From positions 43,098,238 through 43,162,237 of the forward strand of contig CM061226.1 in NCBI GenBank assembly GCA_030844895.1: DNA of 64,000 bases, written 5' to 3'. Of this stretch, positions 45,001 to 57,401 are shown piece by piece. Origin of the DNA: Ambrosia x helenae. Its lineage: Eukaryota; Streptophyta; Magnoliopsida; Asterales; Asteraceae. The position numbers were made by a program, and so were the translations under genes. The notes under the pieces were generated by a model. The model was not told the DNA's origin and made no database searches. It worked only from the letters and a program-made list of their open reading frames with translations. The stretch's first letter is position 1. Each line of letters starts with the position of its first letter.

Positions 45001-45001
<1 letters not shown>
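44965..45001 (+). other. Helitron 3' terminus (GC hairpin and CTAG)
   Basis: TTGTCGCCGCCGCAGCATCG followed by CGCGGGTTTCCTGCTAG and then T. The GC-rich block with partial self-complementarity (GCCGCCGC/GCGCGGG) a few bases before CTAG is the rolling-circle terminator of Helitrons. Confidence 0.75.
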
Positions 45002-45090
<89 letters not shown>

Positions 45091-45093
45091 TAA
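45002..45093. repeat. (TA)n(TG)n(TA)n microsatellite
   Basis: About 55 bp of TA, then a TG run and a further TA run. It is the right flank of the Helitron and was probably its target. Confidence 0.95.
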
Positions 45094-46399
45094 TATATAT
45101 GCTCTTATCTTTCTCATAACCCCCCCTCTCTCTCCCCATGTTCTCTCAATTGCCCCATCAACCATCACCTACCAAGACACGTTCACCACTGCCACACACC
45201 AGCCACCACCACAAAACCCTAGTCACTAAGTGACCACCACCATATTTGAACCTCCTCTTTAACCTCAACTCCATTAGTGTTCGCATTTAACCTATCCTTA
45301 AACCATATCTGAATGAAACCCCTTGCCACAGTGGCACTGTACAACCCATCTCTTCTCATCTCCACTGTGGTAGTCGACCTACCCCCAACAACATATTTCA
45401 GCGACCTGCAACGCTACATTTAAACTAGTTTGCATTGTTGGACTTTTAGGGCGATTCTAGGGATTGAGAAATGTAAGGTTTTCAACATTCATGCGTTGTG
45501 GTGGTCCATAGATTTTCTTTAGTTATGGTCTAGGATGTTTGAATTCTAGGGTTTGAGGTATGGTTTTCAACACTTAGGTGTGGTTCTTGTCTATAGGTTT
45601 GCGATAGTGGATATGATGGTCTGTTATGGCGGAATTCAAATAGAGATAGCCTTCGCCAGCAGTGATGGTGGCCATAGGCGATGGTGTGTTTCAGAGAAGG
45701 GGGAGAGTAATGGGGTGTTTGGGAATAAGTAAAGCGGTATTTAATTTAATGGGTAAAAGGACTAAAATACCTATTGTGTTACTTGATTTAACAAAATAAT
45801 TAACTGGGTTAAGGCCAAAGGACATAACGTGTAGCATTTGAAAACATTAAGTAAAAAAGTCATCAATTTTAAAGGAAAAGGGCACGCGTTGAAATTTTGT
45901 ATAAAGATAAAGGACAAATTTGTAATTCACTCTTAAATCTGTGAACAAACACTTTGTAGTTATTTGGAAATGGTATATATATTTGTTTACGTGGTATGTA
46001 ATATGTTATGTATGGTTATTAAGTTATTAGGCCTCAAGGGTGCTTGTAGAAATACATTTTCATTTAACTAATTTTAATCAATCTTGCACTGTCATATCAC
46101 TTCACTGGTTTAGTTCACTAAATTATTTTTTTTGGAAGCAGCACTCCACTAATTCTTTTTTTTTATTTTTATAATTTCCATAAACCTTATTTTTTTAAAT
46201 TGTTTCACACGGTTATAAAGGTTAAATATTTATTACTTTTACTATTTCAACCATCCCACACCATCACGGTCAGTGTTATCAATTAAATTAAATGGCATTG
46301 ACACCGTTCCACCAAGCCGTTCGAAATTTGTATATATAAAGATATCAAACCGTGGGATTAAACCACAATTTTACCACTATAGATACAAAACAAACACAC
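45094..46399. other. Non-coding region before the Myb/SANT-like pseudogene
   Basis: A C-rich leader-like stretch (45110-45420), then GT-rich sequence and an AT-rich block (45740-45940) with ACTAAAATACC and AGGACAAATTTGTAATTCACT, phrases I associate with dispersed plant repeats. A TATA-like TATATATAAAG lies at 46331. No gene recognised. Confidence 0.4.
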
Positions 46400-46753
46400 A
46401 TGAAGATAACTCGTTGGACCCCCGAAGAAGAGATAGCCTTGGTAGTCTGCCACAAAGACGCCTCGGCTGACCCGGTTCTTATACAACGTCGACGCATTAG
46501 GGCCTCCCACCCGGAGGGTTTTTGGGACCGTGTGCTGGCGGATTTCACCCGCCATGTCGGCCCCAATGACCGGACTACAGTGAGCCTGTAGCGGAAGTGG
46601 GTCGATCTCAACATAAAGTGTGATCGGTGGACCACCCTGTACGAGAACACGTTGAGGGAAGAGCCAGGCATCGAACCGGAGTGGGCTATCGAGTTCACGC
46701 ATATGGAATATGCGGCTCGATACGAAAGCACGTTTGACCATGTTGAGGTATGA
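46400..46753 (+). pseudogene. Myb/SANT-like DNA-binding domain pseudogene
   Basis: From ATG 46400 to TGA 46751-46753 the frame encodes 117 codons with one internal TAG (46589-46591). The protein begins MKITRWTPEEEIALVVCHKD and continues GFWDRVLADFTRHVGPNDRT, then after the stop KWVDLNIKCDRWTTLYEN. R-W-T-x-E-E-E-x-A-L, FW-x-R-V and R-K-W are the three helices of a Myb/SANT-like domain of the kind found in PIF/Harbinger second ORFs and domesticated relatives. The GC content is clearly higher than in the surroundings. It could be a decayed transposon gene or a retrocopy. The C-terminal part normally following the trihelix is absent, since the next kilobase is AT-rich without coding signal. Confidence 0.65.
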
Positions 46754-47290
46754 CAAATGTTGGGCCAACTCTAGGTTTTTTTATTTTAATGTATTTTGTT
46801 TTTATTTTTAATGTTTAATAGTAATGAAATTTAGTTTTTATGTTTATCTTTAATGTTTTTTATTTAATTAAATTACAAAACAAACGGTTAAAATATCTGT
46901 GGTAACAATACTATAAACTAAACGGTAAATATTAACACTAAAAATAATAAGGCAAACGGTAAAAACACAAAAAAAAGTATATATGATGTATTATAAAATA
47001 CATATATTTCCAGTGTAAAGTTTGTACAGTTTTTGAGTCGTTTAAATAGTGTTTTTATTAGTTTTAGGCTTGTAGCGGTCTATTTTATTTAGTGTAGGTT
47101 TTTATAGATTTTTATTAGTTTTTGTTTTTTTATAGCATTTATCTATTTTATTTTATATTTTGGTAGGTGTTCATGGACGTTGAAGCGTAAACGAGCAACT
47201 TTGGTCAAGTCAAGAACACCCGAGTCAAGAGCACTGAGTTATAGTAATATATAAAATAATAATAACAATAATATGTTATGTATAATAATA
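46754..47290. other. AT-rich non-coding stretch
   Basis: Contains repeated AAACGGTAAA (46885, 46925, 46955) and an ATA/ATAATA run at 47255-47300. No gene is visible. Confidence 0.5.
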
Positions 47291-48735
47291 ATAATAATTG
47301 GGCGGCCTTGACTTCGTAGGTTAGAAAGAAAAAAAGAAATATTATAAAGGAGGGGTTGGAAATATTATTGGGGGAGGCACAGAATAGGCGAACCTAGATT
47401 TTTCGAAGAGAACAAAGTGCCGCACATTATTATTGGGAAGTAGAGAGCAACAGCAGCGGGACATTATTTTGTGAAGGAAGAAAAGAGACATCGAAGGATA
47501 GCAGCCGCAGAGGAACAAAGAAGCAAATATTATTAGGGAGGCAAGCCAGGGATTAAAGGTTCTAAGCCAGGGAGCGAGTATTCGGGTGTCAATCATTCGG
47601 TTTTTTTCGTTCCTTTATTATCTTTGCTCTAGACCATGATTGCTGAATTTTTATTTGGTTTTGTTTCTCTTTTCAAGATGATTTGTGGCTAAAACTTTTA
47701 TAGCTACCTAGACTAAGACAAATAGCTATGTTTTGATTTGATTTTTTTATGGTTTTTGGAACTTGTTTGGATTTATGATTTAGTAATGATTTTGATTTCT
47801 CTAAATCTGGTGTAAATGCGTATTTATTATTTTCTTATTGTCACTTATTCACTCCACTTGCACTTTTGTGAATGTCTTTCATGTATGAGTGCTAGTTAGG
47901 TTGCAGACTTTGTGTAGCAACTAGTTTATGGTCAATAGTCACGAGTTTACCATAGGAGTGATATTTGGTGGTTAGAAGATTTTAGGTATTCTTTCAAGTT
48001 CAATAGCTGTGAGGTGAGGACTTGTTGGTATGTCTAGGTTGTTAAATTGCTAGGTTAGAGGCTTTGTGAGAAGATCTGCCTAGTTTCCCTTTCAACTCCT
48101 GCATATCAAGTTAGATCTAGGCTTCAATAATTACCCCTTACACCTAGTGTAGTGAGGCTTTCGCGCTGTGAGGTAGATTGTCTAGCGGGTACTCGATCAT
48201 AAGAGTTAGATAACCTGTGAGGGTTTGTACTCCAATCGGTAGTTTGACAGCACAAAAATATTCTAGGGTTTCCCTTGAGAAGGGTCGAGGGTGTCTACTT
48301 TATTTTTGATGTTTAGTATTTTAAGATCCCGGTTCCAATTCAGTTCCATAACCATAGAAGCTTATCAGGCATAGTTAGGAGTCTGGTTTAGGTAGTGTCT
48401 TGTCATCATCTGAATTCAGCTCACCCAAGTTCGTGTCTTTAGTTCAGTTTAGCTAGTTTTAGTTAATCTTTATTTTATTGCAATTAGTTTTTAGTAAAAC
48501 CCCCTTTAAAATAACAAATCTTTTAATTTCAGTATTTAGGATAAGTAATCGAGTCTAGTTTTCGTTTTCCATTAGAGCCTCGTGGGTTCGATATCCGGAC
48601 TTACTTTAGCTATACTAGAGTCGATAGGTTCACTTGCGGTCAGTAGTTTAGCTTTAGAGAGTCTAGAGTATTACTAGGTGTCTAGTTTTAGGTTTAATTT
48701 AGTTATTTTTATTAAACTACTTTTAGCACATCAAT
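47291..48735 (+). mobile_element. Possible remnant of an Athila-type gypsy LTR
   Basis: The stretch ends with CCTCGTGGGTTCGATATCCG near 48583 followed by CTATACTAGAGTCGATAGG and TTCACTTGCGG, which resembles the conserved tail of Athila-like LTRs (a GTGGGTTCGA block followed by TTCACTTG). Upstream is a T-rich leader-like sequence. I cannot define termini or target duplication, and there is no adjacent pol. Confidence 0.3.
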
Positions 48736-49621
48736 ATATAAAAATCAAAAATTAAAATAACAACCGGTACCAGCCCGTTAGATTGAACCAGCAAAACGGT
48801 TAACGGGACCACTACCAGCGTGGGTGGCGACGGTGTTACCGTGCTGGTAGTAGGTACCCGTGACCAATTCGGGTGGCGCCTGGTCCCCCTTAGGTTGTTA
48901 CGCGAAAGAAATTGGTTTTACTCAAAATGTATTACGACAAATTTTAATTTTGACATATTGTAGGTTTTGGGATTCATAGCGTTAGATGTATCTTGTAAAT
49001 AGTGTAAACATCATTGTCGGATTGAAATATTTCGGAAATACTTAAGAAAACTTAGTCAGATAATCCATTAAAAAAATGATAAGTTTCTTGGTAACTTTCT
49101 AATGAATGTGCAAAACCAAAGCAACTTTCAATAGCATCTCACTAACGTAACATAAAAATTTCTACTCACTAACTAGACAACGAGAACCACACCATGTACA
49201 ACTTTAGAAAAACATTATTTATCTTAAAGAGTTAAAAAATAAACATGGTTCCATGAATTAAAGTGACAGCAAAAAAAAAAAAAAAAGAACCACACCATGT
49301 ACAACTTTAGAAAAACATTATTTTAATTAAAGTGAATTAAAGTGCCGTAATGAACATGGTTTCTTAATAACACATTTCACGTATACGTGCCTCTATTTTT
49401 CAGGGTATCATAATCAAAGCAGAAGATGAAATGCCAGAGATGACCTCACTTTTCTAACTTTGTACTTTGAAAGATATTATATATTTGAGTTGCTAGAATT
49501 TTTGGTTCGTATTATGTAAGTACGTGCGTCTATATGAACATATGAAGTGTTTTCTGCATTTCTTGTCAACAATGCAGAACATCTGCTTAGATGAACGTAC
49601 GAGTTCGTTTTCGGTTATGAC
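48736..49621. other. Non-coding stretch with a small tandem duplication
   Basis: A GC-richer block (48770-48900) with GGTACCAGCCCG and CTGGTAGTAGGTACC is partly self-complementary. GAACCACACCATGTACAACT followed by TTAGAAAAACATTATT occurs at 49189 and again at 49288, about 99 bp apart, the second copy preceded by an A-run. No gene. Confidence 0.5.
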
Positions 49622-51718
49622 TGTGACACCCGGCAAACTCAGGTTAATACTTTTTACAAACATATGAGTCGGTTCGATGATTCGGGGAATCATTGGGGAA
49701 ACACATACACACACGAGTCTTGAATCCCGTTGTTGGTGAAATTACATGGTTGGATTGAGTTATTGAGTATTAGATGCCTTATGAATGATGTACAACTTGT
49801 GAATGCATGTTTATATGATTAGGAGTGTTAACATATGTTAGAATGCATGTTTATGTAATTAGATGTGTTAATATACGTTAAAATGGCAAGATTGTGAATC
49901 AAGGGATCAAACGAAGAATCTGGGTTTTCATTCGATGTCACACCCTCAAATTTCCACTGCGGGGTTTATACCGCGAGGCGTGTGACATACCAGGATCCCA
50001 TAGCCATAAGTCACATGAACGACTCTAAATGCCCAAACCATTTAGTTCGTTGTTGTAAAACAAGTTGCATTGATAATTAAATATTTTAATAGTTGCGGAA
50101 GCGAAATTTAAAGATAATAGTTATTCAAATAGTCAGAGTAAAACAACGCGTTTGAAATCATAATAGATAATTAAACATTCGAAAATAGATAATTATTCAT
50201 ATCCCCATGATGCTATATGATGCATGCCCTACTCGTGCTTGAACTAGTGTCCTGCAAAAAGGTATAATAATCGTGTGTCAACATAAAGTTGGTGAGTTCA
50301 CATAGTTAAGTAAATATGTAGGTCCTCCAGACCATGTTTTGACGAGTAAATGCTAATTCACATGCCAGGGGTAGCTAGCCCACTCATGATAACTAAAACC
50401 GGTAATACCGAACTGCTAAACAACGAGATCCCACAATAGTGAGCAAAGTGCCTTGCATCATTTTCTATCAACAATGATAATATGTTGAGTTATAGTTCAC
50501 ACCCATGCTCTCCAGCACGATGTGAGGTTTGTGAGACCTAATAGCGCTATCAACTAGTAACCCGCTTGCCTACCCGACAATTCATTCGGTATTTAGAAGG
50601 ACTTCAATGATAGAGTTGGTTTAGTTCATCAAGGACATGAAGCATGAATTAGTGAAAGCAGATTCACCTAGTGAATCATAGCAACCCAAACCCGCGATGT
50701 GTATGAGTAGTCCCAAACGGACTATGAAAAAGTTTAGAAAGTTGTCTCATCCGAGACGTATGCTTTTGAGAAAAAGAGTAGTGAAACTCGCCTGATAGAG
50801 ATGCTTGTGATCTAGTGAAGTTGAGCTACATAGCTTACTATTGTCTGGACAGTACTTGCCCTATGATTTATTAAAGCATGGTAAATCACAAGTTTTATCA
50901 TACAATTTGTCTACCCGACGCTTGTGGACCTAGTTATTAGGTTATGTGAACCTTGGTCTTTGTTCTAGTGATAAAGTTAGACACCTTAATGTGAGTTTAG
51001 AACATAATCTTATCTTATTCGAATGTGAACATATGTTCTAACTTTGATAACACATGTTAGTTAGTGGTTGCCGATTTGTTCTCATTGTATAAAAGATGAA
51101 GCCGATTATCTAACCAATCAAACTGAATCGTTCTTAAGCTTATTCGAGCCTTGTAGTGTTATCACAAGACATATTTGTGAGTTTTGTAACATTTTAAGCT
51201 TTGATCATCATGTTGTTGGCCTTAGCTTTACACTTAAGCCAAGTGAGCTTGCACTCGTGAAATCCGATCTATCACATGGTGATCCAAGCCGTGCATGGTT
51301 TCAAAAGTGAAATTTGACTACCCATGATTATAAAAAAGCCGATTATAGTGATGTTAAAGCAAGATTACGTGGACAAATATTAGTATTTAGACCATGTGCC
51401 TAAGATTTATATCCAAAAAGTGTTGTTTCGAAATATATTCTCTTGCAAAGTGTTGTGTGCCTAATCATGGTGTTCTATGACCGAGTATTGGATCTAACAA
51501 GAGGATATCGAAGGAAAGAAGCTTAAAGTGTAACGTATCTTACCTAGTTTGGTGGAATGAAATGAGCCGATTGCTTGGACCTCCTAGACTCTTCTTGGAC
51601 TTCAAATGTTGAGCCCTTGGACCGATGATAAAGGGGTGGGGTTAGGGGTTTCGGCCGAGAGTATAGAGGAAGAGAGTGAAGATGTTTTGGTGCAAGTTGA
51701 ATGATCAAGAACATCCCC

Positions 51719-51725
51719 TTTTATA
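51719..51725 (-). promoter_or_regulatory. TATA box of LTR B
   Basis: Minus strand TATAAAAGGGG, preceded in LTR direction by GAATCGGCTTC. It corresponds in position to the TATA boxes of LTRs C, E and F. Confidence 0.55.
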
Positions 51726-54657
51726 GAAGCCGATTCATATGGGGACAAGAACAAATGTGGTAAGTTGAAACACCTTGGAATAAGCTTATGTTTGACATTT
51801 GTATCATCTCTTGGTATAAGATAGGGGTTGCGGCCGATTAGTGTATAGACTAGCAAGAAAGAAGCAAGTTATCTCCTCATGGGTCTATCACATTCCTTGT
51901 CATGATCTAAATTGGTGTAAGGAGCAATAGATTCCATGTTGTTTGTCCATACATAGCCGGTTGGAAGGGACTTCTCCTAGCTTGCTTGTTAAGGTAAGGT
52001 TGTCTTGAGAAAGAGGTATGTCATAGTTTGTTTTTGGTATAATTTGAGGTAATAGTTGACAACTAAGGGAGAGAGTGTTGTAGGTGCTTTTCGGCCTATG
52101 CATAAGACAAAGATTTGTCTCTCTTTGATGGTGATAGGTCATGGATTACTCTAGTGTTTGATTGGTGTAGCAAGTTCCAAGAAGGTCTCAACATGTGAGT
52201 TAGTGTTTAATTGAAAGTGACATAAGAGGGAGCATGTGTGTGTGTGTGTGGCGGCCGAAACATAGAACAAGGGTAGGTGATTTCTTGTTCTAGGTGATGT
52301 TCTTGTAAGACATTGGCATAGCTTAGGTGTTAAGGCCTAATTAGAGTAATGTGTGAATAAGATGATGTTGACAAATGAATGCTTCCTAGCCCTATACCTA
52401 TGGCCGATTGTGGACTAGCAAAAGAGGAAAGCATGGCTTAGTCAAGTAACTCTAATCTCTTACTTGTTTGTTTCCTCATTTAGTGTAAGTTAGGATAGCT
52501 TAGGGATAGGCTTTAGTCCTACCATACACTACAACAAAATGAGACTAATGCAACCCTGATAAAATGTTGCATTATGCCTTGAAAATGTTGCATTATGTCT
52601 AAGGCAACGTTTTATTGAAAGCTGCGTTAGGTGGAGTTGCATTAGGCTTAATGCAACATTTTTTGTTAGATAATGCAACCATTTTTAAAGAGTTGCATAT
52701 GTTAACCAAATGCAACCTTTTTAAAATTAATGCAACTTTTATTACATGCAAATGCAACTTTTTTTAAATTTCAATGCAATTATTCTATAATCTAATGCAA
52801 CATTTTGTACAACAATATGCAACCTTTATTATTATTATTATTTCATAGATAAATGCAACCCTTTTTCACGACATATGAAACCCCTTTTTTTCAGATAACC
52901 TTTAACAAAATTTTAAAACATAATTAATTTAGAGAATCAATGTTTACATGACAATCATTGGTATATGCGTTACTATCTCAACTAAGATAAACAATTAAGA
53001 CATAATGGTATTAAAATCTTATAATGCTTAACATTGGTCCAAACAGAAGAAATATCATCAAGAATAGTAAAAACATCCTACTCGTATTATTAACTCTAGA
53101 ACATCAATTGTAGTTGTTGCATAAGTTTGAGAAACATTTCTTGTTGCTTAGCGATATCTCCTTGTATTGCTTCCGACTCGTCTTTGTTGCTTCTTCTTTT
53201 TTATCTTATTGCATAGCTTGCAACTCTGCCTTTTCTTTTCTTGATCCCTTCAATTGCCTTTTCTTTTCTTGATCCCTTTAATTGCCTTTTGTATTTCAAA
53301 CAACTCGTCCTTTTAAACTGATTCAATAAGGCGGCACCATCAAAAAAAAATTATCGTGTTGTTAGAAACACATCTACCGTAAAGTCTATGGTACCGATTT
53401 CTCTCTTTGTTCATGACGACCATAAATGGATCTAACGAAACACCTCCATCTTCTGGAATTTTGTACTCCTTTATTGAATCCTTCAAGATTAAAACTCCTA
53501 AAACAATAAGAAAATATTATAAATGAACACCCCTACTAAAAAAAATACTTTAAAGTAAAACTAGATATACCATGTAAGGTTGTTAGCGAGCAGCTCAAGA
53601 GCAAGGATTAGCTCGAGTTCAACTCATGATTTAAACGAGTTAGCTCATCTGGTGAATATAAATATTGATCAGCTCTAGTCATAATACCTTAACATGACAA
53701 CCCTTAAACGAACCTAAATTCATGACAACCCCCAAACTATTGAACAGACCCTAGTCATAACACTAAAAATATAACTTACAGTTTTTTTGGGTGTAGTTCA
53801 TTGTTTGGATCATCATTTTTCTGTATATAATATAACATAAATAAACTTGAAGGACTATAAAATTACAAGTAGCAAGCAAAAAAAAAAAACAAAGAAATAT
53901 TACCTTCTCGGCAGCTGCATTATTTTTCTTAAAGCTATCATTATACTACCAAACTAGTTAATTGATTATACAATTCAAAAAATGTTAAGTACGAGATTAC
54001 AAATTGTACATTGATGAAAAAACCAACCTATTTTTCTTAAAGCTATCAGGAGCGGTACGCCGGTACATGAACTTTTGGGACAAATATTGGGTTTCTACCA
54101 CGTGAGACTCAAAGGCAGTTAAGAATATGCCAACATTAAAATTTGATGAACTTTATATTTTATCTGGTTTAAGAGGTATGAAAGTTGTATCAATGAATGA
54201 ATACACCCCCACACTGTATTCGACACAATATAAAGACTTAACATCACAATTCATGTTATCCTTGCATGTAGAACGCCAACAATCATCGACCCTATCTATA
54301 GAAAATAAGTACATTCAGTTCCAAATGCCTAAAACATCCACGTTAAGAGAAATAATTCTTATAATAATTGTTTGATTATTCGCAAAGAAAGAGCCAACTT
54401 ACATGATTGCCATTGCTGCTGAAACAATACGCCCAATTTACCGTCACCGCCATCTTTGATGTAGCAACATGTAGAAATCAATAACAATAATAATAATAAT
54501 AATACATATTTATCTCATCTTTTAGTTTCTTCATTCGACAAATAGTTTAAAGATTTAACAAAGCATCAATAGATCAAACTAGATACCTCATGATCTACTA
54601 AACGGAGCAACTTTCGTTTATTACAATTCTCATACAATTTGCTAAAGAGATTAATAG

Positions 54658-54970
54658 TCCAACACTTGTAGCCTAGTTGGTTGAGGGCCTAAAGTTTCCT
54701 ATGGGAGGCTTGGGTTCAATTCCCACTAGCTACATTTGGAGGACATTGATGGAGGGGAAATGAAGGATGACCCGGCCATTGGCTTGGGTTCGAGTCCTGA
54801 TCCCGACCAGTTTTACCGATTATTTCACTTTCGTGCCTTCGGGCGGGTGAGTGGTCGGGTTATCCTGGGAATTGATGGCAATTGGTTGCCCGGGTACTCT
54901 CGAGTACCTGATTCGCCAAAAGGGTGCCCGAGAGTGCTCGAAAATTGATTCATTGGCCGTTAAAAAAAAA
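54658..54970 (+). mobile_element. tRNA-derived SINE with 10-bp target duplication
   Basis: Head: TAGCCTAGTTGGTTGAGGGC (A box region, 54672) and GGGTTCAATTCCCACTAGC (B box, 54712). A second B-box-like GGCTTGGGTTCGAGTCC occurs at 54781. Body rich in GGGCGGGTGAGTGGTCGGG and a GTACTCTCGAGTAC palindrome at 54893-54906, tail of ten A residues. AGATTAATAG flanks it at 54648-54657 and 54971-54980. Length 313 bp. The frames at 54736-55033 are not genes. Transcription by Pol III and mobilisation by a LINE are what such elements do. Confidence 0.9.
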
Positions 54971-55052
54971 AGATTAATAGATCAACTTTTGTTTATAACA
55001 ATTCTTTTAGAGTCTCGTACCTTAGCGAACTAAATAAATATACAAGCCAATC

Positions 55053-55207
55053 AGTGGCGGACCTACATACATCTCAAAATGGGCGGGCGCCCCCCTAAAA
55101 AGAAAAAAGTTAGTGTAATTTGCAGGCTAAAATCCCAATCGCATCCCTTAAAAGTTCGGTTAAACCTCTCTATCGCACCCCTTTAAAAAAATTCTAGACC
55201 CACCACT
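55053..55207. mobile_element. Short hAT-like MITE inside the CACTA element
   Basis: AGTGGCGGACCTAC at 55053 and its imperfect complement CTAGACCCACCACT ending at 55207, with AGCCAATC and AGCCAACA as flanks (six of eight identical). GGGCGGGCGCCCCCC near the left end. 155 bp, non-coding. Confidence 0.5.
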
Positions 55208-57094
55208 AGCCAACAACATGTATATTGATAATCAGAATTGCAAGGACTTTAACCAGGTGTTACTCTAGAAGTGATGAACATGAATGAATAGAAACACATA
55301 AAGAGTTTCGTAGCAATGAAAGTATGTCCTAAATTAAACGTATTTATACCATTCTCATCAACAAAAAATCAGTTTAGTTTATAAGCATACATACTAAGAT
55401 TTTAAACTAAAACATTGTTCTACATCTTGTATCTTCACTTTTGTTTTTTAAATGAAATAATATAATTAAAATACCAAAACGTATTTAGCTGTTGAAATCA
55501 TGAGAGCTTCAAAGTCACCTTAATTTTAATATCCAAATCTTTTTATCCTCTGTTGAAAGCTTTGCTACTGTAAATACTCAACCTCCATATAATTGCATCT
55601 AACAGTAGCAATTAGTTAACGAAGATGTCACTTGTGAATTGAAACTGTGATATGATCGATTTGTGAGAGCAAAGGATTGAATCTTAGCAGAATTCCTCGC
55701 TCAAGGGTGTTGTAGACATTTTCACAAACAGTTGGCGTGCATCAACATTTTGAGCAAATATATTAGATTTAGTCTCGAAGGCTAAAGGATGCAGAATCAA
55801 ACCTGTGAATGGAAATTTTGAGACCGCTTCAAGAAACCTGCGAATGACGATTGACCGATGAACTTGCAAATTTAAAATAACAATGTCTAATTGGAGCAAA
55901 ACAAGGATTTTTTTTACCTGCAATTATAGAGATCTAGATATAAGACCAACCGGAACCAGGATTGAACCCAACTCAATAGCCAGGAAAAAGGAAGGAGAGG
56001 CTGCTACTATTTTCTTCAGCCATTCAGCTATTTGATGACATTATTTGGTGGAAAAGATGAATGGTGGAAATCGATTTAGAGTTAGGAATGGAGCGGGAAG
56101 ATGGAACCATAGGGAGGGAAATGAATTTTGAGAAATGAGTTGAAAATTTCAAATCAATGAAGTTACCGGAAATTAGGAATTTAGCCGGCTGAAAATATAA
56201 TTGGTTTTATAATTTTTTTTAATAATTATCATAATAAATACTTTTTGTAATTATAAAATTTAAAAACTAAACCAGATACTAAATATAGCATATTTTCATA
56301 AGAATAAAAAAAAACCTATATAAACAAAATATAGTAAGTTTAAATATAGTTCTCTATATGACGTTTTACCAAATGATATTATAATTTTAATGTTTACACA
56401 TGTCTAACTAGCTTAATTTTCTAGTGGTATTTAGACCTTTAGTTCTAAAAAGAGTAATATTTTCAATAATAATTCTATAAACTATATTCAAATCAAGATT
56501 TCCTGTACCTTTTATCATTTTTATTGAATTTATCAACGTGAAGTTTTTGGTAGTGAATGTTTATAGGAAAATACACAATTACCATACGACACAATACCAC
56601 ATAAATTTCAACGCGACCTTTTTAAAATAATGGTTGCCATGAGTCTCTAACAATACAACATTTACAAAAAAATTTGCCAACTTCAATAAACATTGCAACC
56701 TTTCAAGAAAAAAGTTGCAATTTTTACTAATATTCGCAACTTTTTTATAAAAGGGTTGCAAATTCAATATAATTTTGCAACTTTTAATGAAAAAGGTTGC
56801 GTTAGATCTTCTAATGCAACCTTTATATTCAACGAAGTTTCATTAGAGTCAAATGCAACTTATTTAAAAAGGTTGCTCTTAAAAGGTTGCATTAGACCTA
56901 TTTTCTAGTAGTGATAGTGTCGAGATGTATGTATGTGTGAGTCATTGCTATGTTCTTGTCAAGTGAATGTGCCTTGTTGTTCCATGTGCTTCATGTGGGC
57001 CGATTTCCCATGTTATACCAGTGATAGGGATGTATCAAGGTGTAGCTAGGTTAGTTTATCTAGTTATCTCATGATATTAACCATTCATGAGGGT

Positions 57095-57136
<42 letters not shown>

Positions 57137-57401
57137 CGCGTGTGTGTATATACATATACATACAAGCACATATAGGAATATAGGAGGTTGATTTGTATAT
57201 ACACACATAGGTTAATATTTGCAAACCTTCATAAGTTTAATCATGTATTTGTCAATCAATGATAGCCCATAGATACATATGCATCTTATGTGCGCACGTG
57301 TGACTTACCTAGTTAACTCTAGTCAGGCAGAATGCAAGTAATCTAGGTGCAAGTAACTAGAGTTTGATTAAATTAAGAACCTGAGATTACGGGGTATCAC
57401 A

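Larger units (their letters stand above)
30195..45001 (+). mobile_element. Helitron with gene-like content, interrupted by nested LTRs
   Basis: The 5' end TCTATACTATATTATAATGC at 30195 follows an A, and the 3' end GCATCGCGCGGGTTTCCTGC then TAG at 45001 is followed by T; CTAG preceded by a GC-rich hairpin and insertion between A and T are the hallmarks of plant Helitrons. Both flanks are the same kind of TA repeat, so the target was a TA microsatellite. Without the LTR E insertion (31530-43972) and its 5-bp duplication the Helitron is about 2.36 kb: 30195-31529 plus 43978-45001. It has no Rep/helicase gene and is non-autonomous. Its interior carries exon-like fragments (next entry) and a tandem repeat at 44740-44895. 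Confidence 0.75.
52527..56913. mobile_element. Non-autonomous CACTA element, TSD ATA
   Basis: Left terminus CACTACAACAAAATGAGACT at 52527; the right terminus on the minus strand is CACTACTAGAAAATAGGTCT from 56913. Three-base duplication ATA at 52524-52526 and 56914-56916. Subterminal regions carry many direct and inverted copies of AATGCAACNTTTT (52547-52890 and 56580-56900), the transposase-binding arrays typical of CMC elements. Length 4.4 kb. I find no transposase: the internal frames (54127-54375, 55684-55923) have no recognisable domain. Between 52900 and 54650 the sequence is AT-rich; CCTTTTCTTTTCTTGATCCC is tandemly repeated near 53230-53285. Confidence 0.9.
49937..57401 (-). mobile_element. 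Solo LTR B, minus orientation, TSD TTCGA, split by CACTA
   Basis: TGTCACACCCTCAAATTTCC at 49937 to ACGGGGTATCACA at 57401, flanked by TTCGA at 49932-49936 and 57402-57406. It inserted in a GGTCGAA keyword of LTR C. Without the CACTA element it is about 3.1 kb. The first 110 bp match LTR A closely. A TATA box (minus TATAAAA) lies at 51719-51725. GCCGATT or GGCCGA words are scattered on both sides of it (51066, 51101, 51339, 51566, 51652, 51729, 51831, 52252, 52401, 57000). It starts directly with TGTGATACCCC, without the extension seen in A and E. The open frames inside (51068-51310, 51602-51856, 51900-52142) are not recognisable as genes. Confidence 0.88.

Noticed and set aside
44936..45139. 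Minus frame with Ile-Tyr-Ile-Tyr repeats
   Set aside because: Translation of the TA/TG microsatellite at 45002-45093.
54736..55033. Frames near MEDIDGGEMKDDPAIGLGSS as a gene
   Set aside because: They lie entirely in the SINE body, which has exact target duplications on both sides.
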